From Candidatus Zhuqueibacterota bacterium (GTDB lineage: Bacteria; Zhuqueibacterota; Zhuqueibacteria; Residuimicrobiales; Residuimicrobiaceae): 41,023 nt of DNA. The position numbers and the translations under genes are program-made. The notes under the pieces are model-generated. The model was not told the DNA's origin. It was given only the letters and a program-made list of their open reading frames with translations, and did no database searches. The DNA is taken from positions 1 to 41,023 of the forward strand of contig CAUJEL010000178.1 in assembly GCA_963169875.1 (NCBI GenBank). Reading direction: 5' to 3'. Positions 33,824 to 41,023 of this stretch are shown here, piece after piece; within the stretch, counting starts at the first letter, position 1, and each line of letters begins with the position of its first letter.

Positions 33824-33916
33824 TGTCATGCTGCAGCCAGCTTGCAGGTCCTGCGGCAGCGGCTGTAAACAAAGAAAATTGCCCCGCGGACGGCACAAGG
33901 TCCTTACAGGATGACA
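33824..33916 (+). repeat. Dispersed palindromic repeat, family 1 (full 93-base copy A)
   Basis: Begins TGTCATGCTG and ends CTTACAGGATGACA; the two ends are imperfect inverted repeats of about 20 bases. Between them are CTGCGGCAG, CTGTAAACAAAGAAAATTG and CCCGCGGACGG. It has the same length as copy B at 34076 with about a dozen differences, mostly near the left end. Confidence 0.85.
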
Positions 33917-33938
33917 TTTTTTTGATTTTTCCCCTTCG

Positions 33939-33959
33939 TGTCATGCTTTCTGCATGACA
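33939..33959 (+). repeat. Minimal family 1 palindrome
   Basis: TGTCATGC (33939-33946), a five-base loop, GCATGACA (33952-33959). It is a perfect 8-base-pair stem made of only the outer ends of the family 1 element. It may serve as a terminator for the porU operon. Confidence 0.65.
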
Positions 33960-33984
33960 GTATTGCTTTATTATTCCCCCCGCC

Positions 33985-34050
33985 TGTCATCCAGTAGGGA
34001 CCTTTTAGCAAATGCCAGATGAATCCGATCCTGCTCTGGTCTTGCTAACA
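33985..34050 (-). repeat. Dispersed palindromic repeat, family 1 (partial, inverted copy)
   Basis: TGTCATCCAGTAGGGACCTTTTAGCAA at the left matches the right end of the full element in reverse, and TTAGCAA/TTGCTAA pair across the copy. The centre has no clear match to copies A and B. Confidence 0.5.
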
Positions 34051-34075
34051 GCGCGCCATACTTTTCCTTCTTTCA

Positions 34076-34168
34076 TGTCATGCTGTAAGCATCTTTTAGG
34101 CCCTGCGGCAGGGGCTGTAAATAAAGAAAATTGTCCCGCGGACGGTACAAGGTCCTTACAGGATGACA
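34076..34168 (+). repeat. Dispersed palindromic repeat, family 1 (full 93-base copy B)
   Basis: Begins TGTCATGCTGTAAGCATCTT and ends AAGGTCCTTACAGGATGACA. The reverse complement of the end matches the beginning at 17 of 20 bases. It shares length, order and nearly all inner bases with copy A. Confidence 0.85.
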
Positions 34169-34190
34169 TTTTTGAAATTAATTTCCTTCA

Positions 34191-34211
34191 TGTCGTGGTT
34201 ACACCATGACA
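34191..34211 (+). repeat. Minimal family 1 palindrome
   Basis: TGTCGTGG, loop TTACA, CCATGACA: an eight-base stem with one G-T or mismatch position, again made of the outer ends of family 1 only. Confidence 0.55.
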
Positions 34212-34260
34212 AGGGTGGAACCGGTTCAAACCGAACGATCCGGGCGATCGCGTCAGGTTC

Positions 34261-34345
34261 GACCTCTGTGACTCTGCACCTCAGTGGTGATTTAGCCTGT
34301 GATATACTCATACCGCCGAGCGCGCCGATGCTGCCGAGCTCTTTT
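34261..34345. repeat. Two family 2 repeat copies, head to head
   Basis: On the minus strand 34297-34261 reads AGGCTAAATCACCACTGAGG then TGCAGAGTCACAGAGG. From 34290 on the plus strand TTTAGCCTG continues to ACCGCCGAGCGCGCC. The two share the central TTAGCCT/AGGCTAA block in opposite directions. Both are weaker matches than the copies at 7734 and 34412. Confidence 0.45.
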
Positions 34346-34411
34346 TATAATGATTATCGAGATATTTTTGAATCGAATTTCATCTCAGTCATTTAAGTTG
34401 TTATCGATGCC

Positions 34412-34474
34412 GTTTTTATGTTTTTCTTGTCTTTGCGTACCTCTGCGTCCTCGATGGTGAATAATTCAGGTTAG
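34412..34474 (-). repeat. Dispersed repeat, family 2
   Basis: Read on the minus strand: CTAACCTGAATTATTCACC, then ATCGAGGACGCAGAGG, TACGCAAAGACAAG and an A-rich end. The first 18 bases are almost identical to the copy at 7734, and the A-rich end resembles the copies at 3320 and 9798. Confidence 0.72.
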
Positions 34475-34509
34475 CATACTTCTGAGACCTGTTGTTTTTC
34501 TCTCAGATC

Positions 34510-37500
34510 TCAGCGAATCAGCGCCATTTTGCGCGACCACCGTTCCGTCCCCGCCTGAATCCGGAAATAGTAGACGCCGCTGGCCACCGCAACACCCTCC
34601 TCGTCTTCACCGTTCCAGGTGAATTCATAATACCCCGGTTTCAATTCGCCGCGATGGATCTCTTTCAGCGAACGTCCCAGCACATCGGTTACCACAATCT
34701 GCACCGCGACGCTCCTGGGCAGGCAAACGCGCATCTGCGTCCTGGCGTTAAAGGGATTTGGATAGGCAGTGGAGAGATAAAAATCTGCCGGTGGCGCTTG
34801 CATCGCCGAGATGGCCTCATGATGGGAGAGATCCCCGTTGGCGCTTAAATCCTGCAGGCGATAGTAATACTGCAACCCCGTTTCGATTTTTGCGTCGCTG
34901 TATTGATACCGGCCCGAGGCAGAGGGCGAGATGAGTCCGCTGATGGCGATGAATGGTCCATCCCGGTGCAGCGACCGCTGCACGTAAAACCCCAGATTAT
35001 CGGTTTCCAGCCGCGTCCGCCAGGTCAAAACGATGCCTTTCGCGGGGTCAGGACTGGCTGTGAATTCAGCCAGCCAGATCGCCGAAACAACTTTCAGCGT
35101 CCAGCTGTGATCCACCGTCGATTGCTGATCGCTGACCTGCACCTTGATGGTGATATCGCCAGGTGGCAGGGTCTCGGAAAAGAGCCGGTACTGCGGCTTG
35201 CCGATCGCGTAAATGGCGCCGTTGACGTACCAGATAAAAGAGAGGGCATCGCCATCCGCGTCGGAAACCGCGACCGAAAAATCAAGATACCCCGGCTTTT
35301 CGATCTTGATATTATCCTGTTCTCTGGGCTGACACGCCAATACATCGATTTGTGGACTGCGATTGCTGTTGCGGACGACAATCAGCAAATTCCTGATCTG
35401 TTGGGCACCATAGACGTCACGAGCGCTAATACGTATGGTATAGCGGCCGGCCTGGTCGTATCCCGGTCTCCAGCTCAAACGAAAAGAATCATCCATCATG
35501 GCGCCGGCGGGCAAATCGATGGCTTCGATGAGCAGTGAGTCTCCTTCCATATCGCTGGCCCCCACCTTTAACGACCAGTTTTCGTTTTCAGCGATAAGGA
35601 CGCTGTCCGGCAGCGTCAGCTCGGGCGCATGGTTGGCCAGTGCTGTGGCTGTGAACTGAATGGGCGAATTTATCAATCCGGCTTTTGCGGCTTGCGCTTG
35701 CTGGATGCCGATTTCTGCGCCCAGGTACCAGAACACCGCCGCGGTGCCGGAAGAGTCGGTGGAAACCAGAGCGGCGGGTGTGAAGAAACCCTGCGGCTGG
35801 CTTGAGGAAAAGGCCACCTCCACGCCCGGCACGCCATTGCCATATTGATCACGGACCTGGACGCGCAGCGGCTGCGACAGCCGATGCGACGTTGTTCCCG
35901 TCTGGCCGCTGCCATGGACGGCATTCAATTCAGCCGCGGCTGCGGGCAGCGATTTGCAGCGAAAATTGATTTTTTTATCGGGATAGGCCACCAGCATGGA
36001 TTGGATTTCGATGTCGCCGCTCTGCGTTCCCAATCTGACCTGAACGCCGGCGAATCCTTCGCCATCGGTCAGAACGGTGGCGGCGGCGAGACTGAGTTTG
36101 ACGCCGGATTCTTTTTCGACAGCAAGGCTGGCGGGCAGCAACAGATCAGCGGTTCCGTGCACAACAGTGAATTGTACTTCTGCGCCGCTCAGTCCGCGTC
36201 CAAATTCGTCCTTGACGCGGATGGTCAAGGGATGCGGCAACAGGGTGGTGACGGGCGCTGATTGTCCTGCGCCGGTGACGAGTTCGACAACCGAGGCTGC
36301 AGGCACGATGAACTCGATCGTTTGTGCTGCGCTCAAGTATTCACTGGAATGCGCTTCCTGCACCTGAAGCGTCAGTGCTCCCGGCTGTGCCGAAAAGGCG
36401 CTTGCCTGAAATGAACCTTGCTGATCAGTCATGCCCTGCAGCGGTGACACGTTGGCCGAGAGCCCGCTGGTTACCAGACGGACCGCATAATTGGGGACCG
36501 GATTGTCGTATACATCTCGAAGCACCACGGTCACCCGGGAAACGCTGGAGCCATCGGCGGGAACCGGCGAATCACAGGAAAAAAGAGTGTGACTGGCATC
36601 CGGCGCCATGGGCGAGGCGGTGGCGTAAACGAGGTGCGGCGAACCGTCGGCGTGCACTTTGCCTTCCTGCCAGCACTGGATGATCACCGCCTGGGCGCTG
36701 TCTCCAGCAGCCGTTCCCAACCGCCATCTCAGCTCGGCCTCTCCGTCGCTGTTACTGGTCAAGGTGACGACGGTGTCCTGGGCATCGCCCAGGCGTCCGC
36801 CGCCCTTGTAGATACGAAACTGAACCAGATGTCCCTGGACCGGCTCATTCATCGCATCGCTGAGGCGGACGCGGAGCGGCGCGGTCAAAAATTCATTTAC
36901 GGGGCCGGTTTGACCGCCCCCTGACAGCAGTTCCATGCGCTGGACAATGGCCGTCAGCGCCAGTGCATTGTAGACAACTGGGGAATTACCCAGCGCGGTG
37001 CCATTATAGGAGGCTGCAACCGTCAATTGTTGTGGCGTGGTGGTTGAACCCAGCAACCAGCGGACGCCGGCTTCGCCGAGGCTGTCGCTCAGCACGGTCT
37101 TGGATGTGATTTTTTCGGGCGCCAGTTGTCCGGAACCCACTGCCAGTGAAAATTGCACGGGGATACCGGGAACGCCGCGGCCCCCATCATCCAGTACCCG
37201 CACCACAACGGGTTCAGCCAGTTCTTTCCCGGCAGTTCCCACCAGTGTTTCATAGGGAGAGGTCACCGGCCACAAGCGCGCGGGGTCAGAAGTCAATCCA
37301 TTGGCATAAAACAATATGGGACTCTGATTCAGTGGCAGAGAATTGTTTTTTTTGGCGCTGACGCGCACCACATTGACGGAATCTCCAACTTGTGCTCCGA
37401 GGATGAGAAAGCCGCGTGCGCGTCCGTCGGCTTCGGTGGTCAGGCTCGTGGTCGATGATTTTCCGAATACCCCGCCTCCTTTGATCACTTCATAGAGAAC

Positions 37501-40500
37501 GGGATGACCGGCGATGGGATTGGCAAAACGATCATTCACCTGGACCATCAGTGGCATGGGTAACTGTCCAAAGGGCTGGCCGCTCTGATGGTTGCCGGAA
37601 ACGTAGACCAGTTCAGCAGGCACATCGGCTGTGGCAGAGGCCGAGAACAGCACGGTTTCCGAGGATAGCCCAGCAGCCTGTACTGCCACCTGATGCCATT
37701 CATTTCCTGCGCGCGTTCCCAATTTGAACTGCACTCCAGCGATGCCCTGGGGATCTGTGATGATGGTCGCCTGGCTTTGATCGTTTACCCTGCCGTCTCC
37801 CTGGACCACGGAAAATTGCACCGCATGTCCCGTGACACTGTTCTGATAAAAATCTTTTACCGCCACAGCCAGGGCCAGCGGCAGGGTTGTGCCAACGACG
37901 CCTGTTTGATGCTCACCGGAAACGGCAAAAATGAACGCCGGCGGGCCGGCCGTTGCACTGGCCCAAAAGGAGACCGGAGAACCGGTCAACGGTGTATCAT
38001 TGAAAGAAGCACTCGCCTGGACCTCATACGCATTGATGCCCGCAAGTGTACCCAGGGTGAATGCGGCTTTTGCAATCCCCGCGGTATCGCTGATTGTACT
38101 GAATTGCATCTGATTGGCCCCATTGAGGCTGCCATTGCCAGAGGTGACCTTGAAAACGATATCCTGACCCGTTACGGCATTTCCGTATCTGTCGATGATT
38201 CTGACTGCAAATGATTTCGCCAGTTTGCTGCCAATGATGCCGGTCTGATTATCGCCTTCGAGCGCCAGGATGCGATAGGCGGAGGCGGGATTGGCAACGG
38301 CCCTGAGCACGACCGGTGATTCCTTCAATCCGGATGCGTCCAGGCGCAGGAATTGCTCCCCAGCCCTGGTGCCGAGCCGCCAGTAGAATCGAACCATGCC
38401 ATCGCCGGCGCTGGGAATGTTCAACACGGAATCGGCGCCGACCGCGGTCGCGGTCGATATTCTGCCTCCATTCATCGCTGTCACCGTCACCGTGTATCCC
38501 GCGACGGCCTGGCCATCCTGTTGTTCGATTTTGCAAATGACCGGCAAATCCAGGACAGCGTTCACCGAATCGGTTTGTCCGCCGCCCTGGATATAGACAA
38601 TTTTATCGGCGACGCCGGACACGGTCGTTTCAAAGACGATGGGCGAACCACTGGCATGATCCGCTTCCGCATAAACTTGCTGTCTGGCCGCGTCGCGGCC
38701 TGGCGTCAGCGTGGCTTGGGCTTTGCCCTGGTCATCCGTAATGACAACACCATTTGCCGGACTCAATGTGCCGCCGCCGGCTTTGACCGTGAAGGTCACT
38801 CTTTGTCCGGGGGTTGGATTGTTTAACGCATCCGACAGTCGCACGATAAAGGGCAATGACAGCGGGACGCCGGATTGAGCGCCGGGCTGATTATTGCCGC
38901 TGATTTCCTCGATTTTGGCTACAGGGCCGGGTTTGGCTTGTAGCGGGAACTGTGCGGTCTTTATTTGGCCATTCACCGCAAGCCGCGCCTGAACAGTAAT
39001 GGATCCAGCCCGCGCACCCAGTTTGACGCGCCGTTGCGCCATGCCCTGCGAATCTGTGAGATAGGGATCCTCACTATCCTGTTCTCCCAGTCCGCTGGGC
39101 AGGTAGGAGGGATCTGAGGTCAGCAGCAGCCGGTCGATATGCAGGTCCGCAGATGCCCAGTTCAGCGTCAGGCGATGGTTCCCGGGACCGAAGGCCCAGA
39201 CGCCGGCAGTGCCGATCCGTTGCCATTGCCAGGAAGCCGATTGCGAGAGGTTGAAATTCTGTTTGCTGTTATAATCCATTTGTACGGAAATGGGCGTGGA
39301 TGCGCCGCGATTGCTGACGCGCGCCCATACAGAAAATTGATTTCCTGCGGCCAGGGTGAACTGTAACGTATCCGCGCCGCCCTCTTTTGCCTGCGGCGGC
39401 CGCAAGACCATGCCGCCTCCTGAGCAGCTGAGATCATAACACCAACGCAGGCCGCCGGACAAGCCGCCCGTCTCCATCTCCAGCCACAGATGACGGTCGT
39501 CGCCGTTACTGCCGGACAGCAGCAGGGTGGCATCGCCCTGAATCACGCTGAAATCGACGCGCGCTCCCGCCACCGGCAGATTCTGCGCATCAACAACGCG
39601 GGCGACGACGGCTTCGGGAAGGATTTGCCCGACCGTGTCGGTCTGATTATGGCCGCTGTAAGCAAGGACATTGGCGGCTTCACCCGCTTGTGCGGCGGTT
39701 ATTTGCGGTTGAATGGTGACAAGTTGATCGGCATTGACCCCGCGGTGCGCCACCAGGGTGCCGTTCATAAACTGCACCAACAGATCGCAGGACGTACGGT
39801 TGCCCATGCCAAAATGCTGCGTCATGGGGGATTGCGAGGTATGGCCATTGGCGGCCATGACTTCGCGAAATCCGACCAGGGCGGTTGCATCGCCGAGGCG
39901 ATTGGTTTCATAGCACCAGATTTTGCTGCCGTAGACGACGCTCATGCCAGGCGGTTCCTGCAATTGCACGCTGAGAAAATGATTGCCGTTGGCGAGTGTA
40001 TTCTTTTTAAAGACATTGAAAATATCGGAACGAACGGCATAAAAATCCAGATCGCCGTCGCCTTCGTAATCAAAGGCGGAGGCACCGCGGAGATCGCCCG
40101 CGTATATTTCCGCGCCTGTGTTCGCGGCCGTGGAGAATTGCCAGTTGCCGTTATTACGATACAGCGCACCGCGACCGGCCTCTGAAGTGGTGATGATGTC
40201 GACATCGCCATCGTTATCAAAATCGCCCACCAGGGGAGAGTAACCGATCATGGGGATATTCAGGTTGGCGCTCACGTCCTGGAAAGTGCCATCGCCCAGA
40301 TTTTTGTAAACCCGGAGAACGGGTTTGGGATCGGCTGGCGTATCAGAGACCGAGACGAGGAGATCGAGATCTGCATCATTATCCAGATCATGCCAAACAG
40401 CGCTGTTGCTGCGGTGGTTGAGATCAATGCCGGCGGCCTGGGCGCCACTGGTGAAATAACCGTTGCTGTTGTTGACGAACAGGACATTGGCCGCATCGCG

Positions 40501-41022
40501 CTTGGCAATATAAATGTCGATATCGCCATCCTGATCATAGTCCGCGGCGGCAGCCGACATGGAGGCGATTTTTGATTCAACGACGTCATTGGCGCCGTGG
40601 TTTACGCGGGAAAAGTGTCCGTGACCGTCATTGATGTACAATTCATTGATGTCGCGCGAGTTGACGGCGTAGAGGTCAAGATCTTCATCTCCTTCAATAT
40701 CAAAAGCGAGCAGGGCCGTGGTGGTGGCGGCGACATTCTCGAGTCCGCTGGAAGTTGTGATATCCCGAAACGTGCCATTGCCCGGATTTTCGTAGAGGCG
40801 ATTGCGTCCCGGGGAGTTGCCATTAATGAGATCAAGATCCCCATCGCGATCGATGTCTATGAACAAGGCGCCGCGGCTGGCGCCTGCATCGTGAATTCCG
40901 ATGGTTTGAGATTTTTCATCATAGACCTGGGTGTTGCTGCTCTGGTAAAAGAAATCCCGCTGATTGAACGCACTGCTGGTTGCGCGCGTGGTGTAGATAT
41001 CGATCTTGCCATCGTTGTTGAT
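34510..41022 (-). CDS. Giant T9SS cargo protein with FG-GAP/VCBS and Big_1-like repeats (5'-truncated by window edge)
   Basis: The frame stays open to the right edge, so the N-terminus lies outside; about 2170 residues are visible. An apparent start at 40866 is only a TTG inside the continuing FG-GAP region (IDIDRDGDLDL), so I treat it as internal. Reading from the edge: FG-GAP/VCBS repeats with D-x-D-x-D-G-D calcium loops (41022 to about 39700), then eleven Big_1/invasin-type Ig repeats (about 39690 to 35635) marked by SGxxQTG starts and V.VxDxxxxxVxG motifs. A carbohydrate-binding-like unit (about 39470-39085) interrupts the first and second. Two Ig/cadherin-like domains and an FN3-like domain follow (35635-34800). 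A T9SS sorting domain ends the protein (YPNPFNARTQM, VASGVYYFRI). No enzyme motif is seen; it is probably a surface adhesin or matrix protein. Confidence 0.88.
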   Translation of the reverse strand: MNNDGKIDIYTTRATSSAFNQRDFFYQSSNTQVYDEKSQTIGIHDAGASRGALFIDIDRDGDLDLINGNSPGRNRLYENPGNGTFRDITTSSGLENVAATTTALLAFDIEGDEDLDLYAVNSRDINELYINDGHGHFSRVNHGANDVVESKIASMSAAAADYDQDGDIDIYIAKRDAANVLFVNNSNGYFTSGAQAAGIDLNHRSNSAVWHDLDNDADLDLLVSVSDTPADPKPVLRVYKNLGDGTFQDVSANLNIPMIGYSPLVGDFDNDGDVDIITTSEAGRGALYRNNGNWQFSTAANTGAEIYAGDLRGASAFDYEGDGDLDFYAVRSDIFNVFKKNTLANGNHFLSVQLQEPPGMSVVYGSKIWCYETNRLGDATALVGFREVMAANGHTSQSPMTQHFGMGNRTSCDLLVQFMNGTLVAHRGVNADQLVTIQPQITAAQAGEAANVLAYSGHNQTDTVGQILPEAVVARVVDAQNLPVAGARVDFSVIQGDATLLLSGSNGDDRHLWLEMETGGLSGGLRWCYDLSCSGGGMVLRPPQAKEGGADTLQFTLAAGNQFSVWARVSNRGASTPISVQMDYNSKQNFNLSQSASWQWQRIGTAGVWAFGPGNHRLTLNWASADLHIDRLLLTSDPSYLPSGLGEQDSEDPYLTDSQGMAQRRVKLGARAGSITVQARLAVNGQIKTAQFPLQAKPGPVAKIEEISGNNQPGAQSGVPLSLPFIVRLSDALNNPTPGQRVTFTVKAGGGTLSPANGVVITDDQGKAQATLTPGRDAARQQVYAEADHASGSPIVFETTVSGVADKIVYIQGGGQTDSVNAVLDLPVICKIEQQDGQAVAGYTVTVTAMNGGRISTATAVGADSVLNIPSAGDGMVRFYWRLGTRAGEQFLRLDASGLKESPVVLRAVANPASAYRILALEGDNQTGIIGSKLAKSFAVRIIDRYGNAVTGQDIVFKVTSGNGSLNGANQMQFSTISDTAGIAKAAFTLGTLAGINAYEVQASASFNDTPLTGSPVSFWASATAGPPAFIFAVSGEHQTGVVGTTLPLALAVAVKDFYQNSVTGHAVQFSVVQGDGRVNDQSQATIITDPQGIAGVQFKLGTRAGNEWHQVAVQAAGLSSETVLFSASATADVPAELVYVSGNHQSGQPFGQLPMPLMVQVNDRFANPIAGHPVLYEVIKGGGVFGKSSTTSLTTEADGRARGFLILGAQVGDSVNVVRVSAKKNNSLPLNQSPILFYANGLTSDPARLWPVTSPYETLVGTAGKELAEPVVVRVLDDGGRGVPGIPVQFSLAVGSGQLAPEKITSKTVLSDSLGEAGVRWLLGSTTTPQQLTVAASYNGTALGNSPVVYNALALTAIVQRMELLSGGGQTGPVNEFLTAPLRVRLSDAMNEPVQGHLVQFRIYKGGGRLGDAQDTVVTLTSNSDGEAELRWRLGTAAGDSAQAVIIQCWQEGKVHADGSPHLVYATASPMAPDASHTLFSCDSPVPADGSSVSRVTVVLRDVYDNPVPNYAVRLVTSGLSANVSPLQGMTDQQGSFQASAFSAQPGALTLQVQEAHSSEYLSAAQTIEFIVPAASVVELVTGAGQSAPVTTLLPHPLTIRVKDEFGRGLSGAEVQFTVVHGTADLLLPASLAVEKESGVKLSLAAATVLTDGEGFAGVQVRLGTQSGDIEIQSMLVAYPDKKINFRCKSLPAAAAELNAVHGSGQTGTTSHRLSQPLRVQVRDQYGNGVPGVEVAFSSSQPQGFFTPAALVSTDSSGTAAVFWYLGAEIGIQQAQAAKAGLINSPIQFTATALANHAPELTLPDSVLIAENENWSLKVGASDMEGDSLLIEAIDLPAGAMMDDSFRLSWRPGYDQAGRYTIRISARDVYGAQQIRNLLIVVRNSNRSPQIDVLACQPREQDNIKIEKPGYLDFSVAVSDADGDALSFIWYVNGAIYAIGKPQYRLFSETLPPGDITIKVQVSDQQSTVDHSWTLKVVSAIWLAEFTASPDPAKGIVLTWRTRLETDNLGFYVQRSLHRDGPFIAISGLISPSASGRYQYSDAKIETGLQYYYRLQDLSANGDLSHHEAISAMQAPPADFYLSTAYPNPFNARTQMRVCLPRSVAVQIVVTDVLGRSLKEIHRGELKPGYYEFTWNGEDEEGVAVASGVYYFRIQAGTERWSRKMALIR

Positions 41023-41023
41023 A

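Larger units (their letters stand above)
33732..34509. other. 778-base gene-free region rich in dispersed repeats
   Basis: No credible gene is seen. It contains two full 93-base family 1 elements, one inverted partial copy, two minimal TGTCATG palindromes, three family 2 copies, and near 33773-33808 a GATCCCTCGTCGCTTCGCGCCTCGGGATGACG-type stretch resembling a palindromic motif common between genes in many bacteria. It lies between the convergent porU operon and the giant cargo gene. Folded repeats may end transcription from both sides. Confidence 0.8.

Noticed and set aside
34482-34506. Terminator CTGAGA...TCTCAG after the giant cargo gene
   Set aside because: A six-base stem with no T run on the minus strand; not convincing.
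33732-34509. Insertion sequence or prophage remnant
   Set aside because: No transposase, integrase or phage gene fragment is seen; only short palindromic repeats are present.
40864-40866. Start of the giant cargo gene at 40866
   Set aside because: The codon is TTG within an FG-GAP loop, and the frame continues with similar repeats to the window edge.

Overview
The window reads as chromosomal DNA from a Gram-negative diderm bacterium of the FCB (Fibrobacterota-Chlorobiota-Bacteroidota) assemblage. The grounds are a type IX secretion system (T9SS) gene set (SprA translocon, PorU sortase, PorV shuttle), three proteins ending in a T9SS/FlgD-like sorting domain, an LptF/LptG pair for lipopolysaccharide export, and a Wza-like outer-membrane polysaccharide exporter. 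Promoters look sigma70-like (TTG-N17-TAnnnT) rather than of the Bacteroidetes -33/-7 type, and AGGAG/GGAG ribosome sites are common. A non-Bacteroidota lineage (KSB1, Calditrichota or similar) is therefore my guess, but the sequence alone does not prove it.

Layout. 1-1387: 3' part of a GH127 beta-L-arabinofuranosidase. 1566-5593 (minus): polysaccharide operon rfbB-wecB-SLBB exporter. 5794-10733 (plus): housekeeping genes nadE, nitroreductase, mutY and a short DprA-like gene, with a minus-strand tRNA-Lys(CTT) behind a bidirectional terminator. 10717-13201 (minus): lptF-lptG, overlapping by 14 bases. 13524-22405 (plus): sprA, a glutaminyl-cyclase-like M28 protein, prmA and a DUF4390-like protein. 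22544-25792: a T9SS cargo protein closed by a strong terminator. 25982-33731 (plus): porU-porV-lipoprotein-beta-barrel operon with its own promoter. 33732-34509: a gene-free stretch packed with dispersed repeats. 34510 to the right edge (minus): a giant T9SS cargo protein with FG-GAP/VCBS repeats, eleven Big_1-like Ig repeats and a carbohydrate-binding-like insert, cut by the window end.

How the genes fit together: SprA forms the outer-membrane pore, PorV collects cargo bearing C-terminal sorting domains, PorU cleaves and attaches it, and the glutaminyl cyclase next to sprA could cap N-terminal glutamines of exported proteins. PorU and the SLBB exporter both have Gln at the predicted position +1. 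The two uncharacterised genes behind porV (a lipoprotein and a barrel with a charged helical tail) are the best candidates for new T9SS accessory parts. LptF/LptG and the rfbB/wecB operon supply cell-surface glycans, which in known T9SS systems are the anchor for secreted cargo.

Two families of dispersed intergenic repeats recur through the window. One contributes the last roughly 20 codons of mutY, and a 14-base tandem array supplies the mutY start codon.
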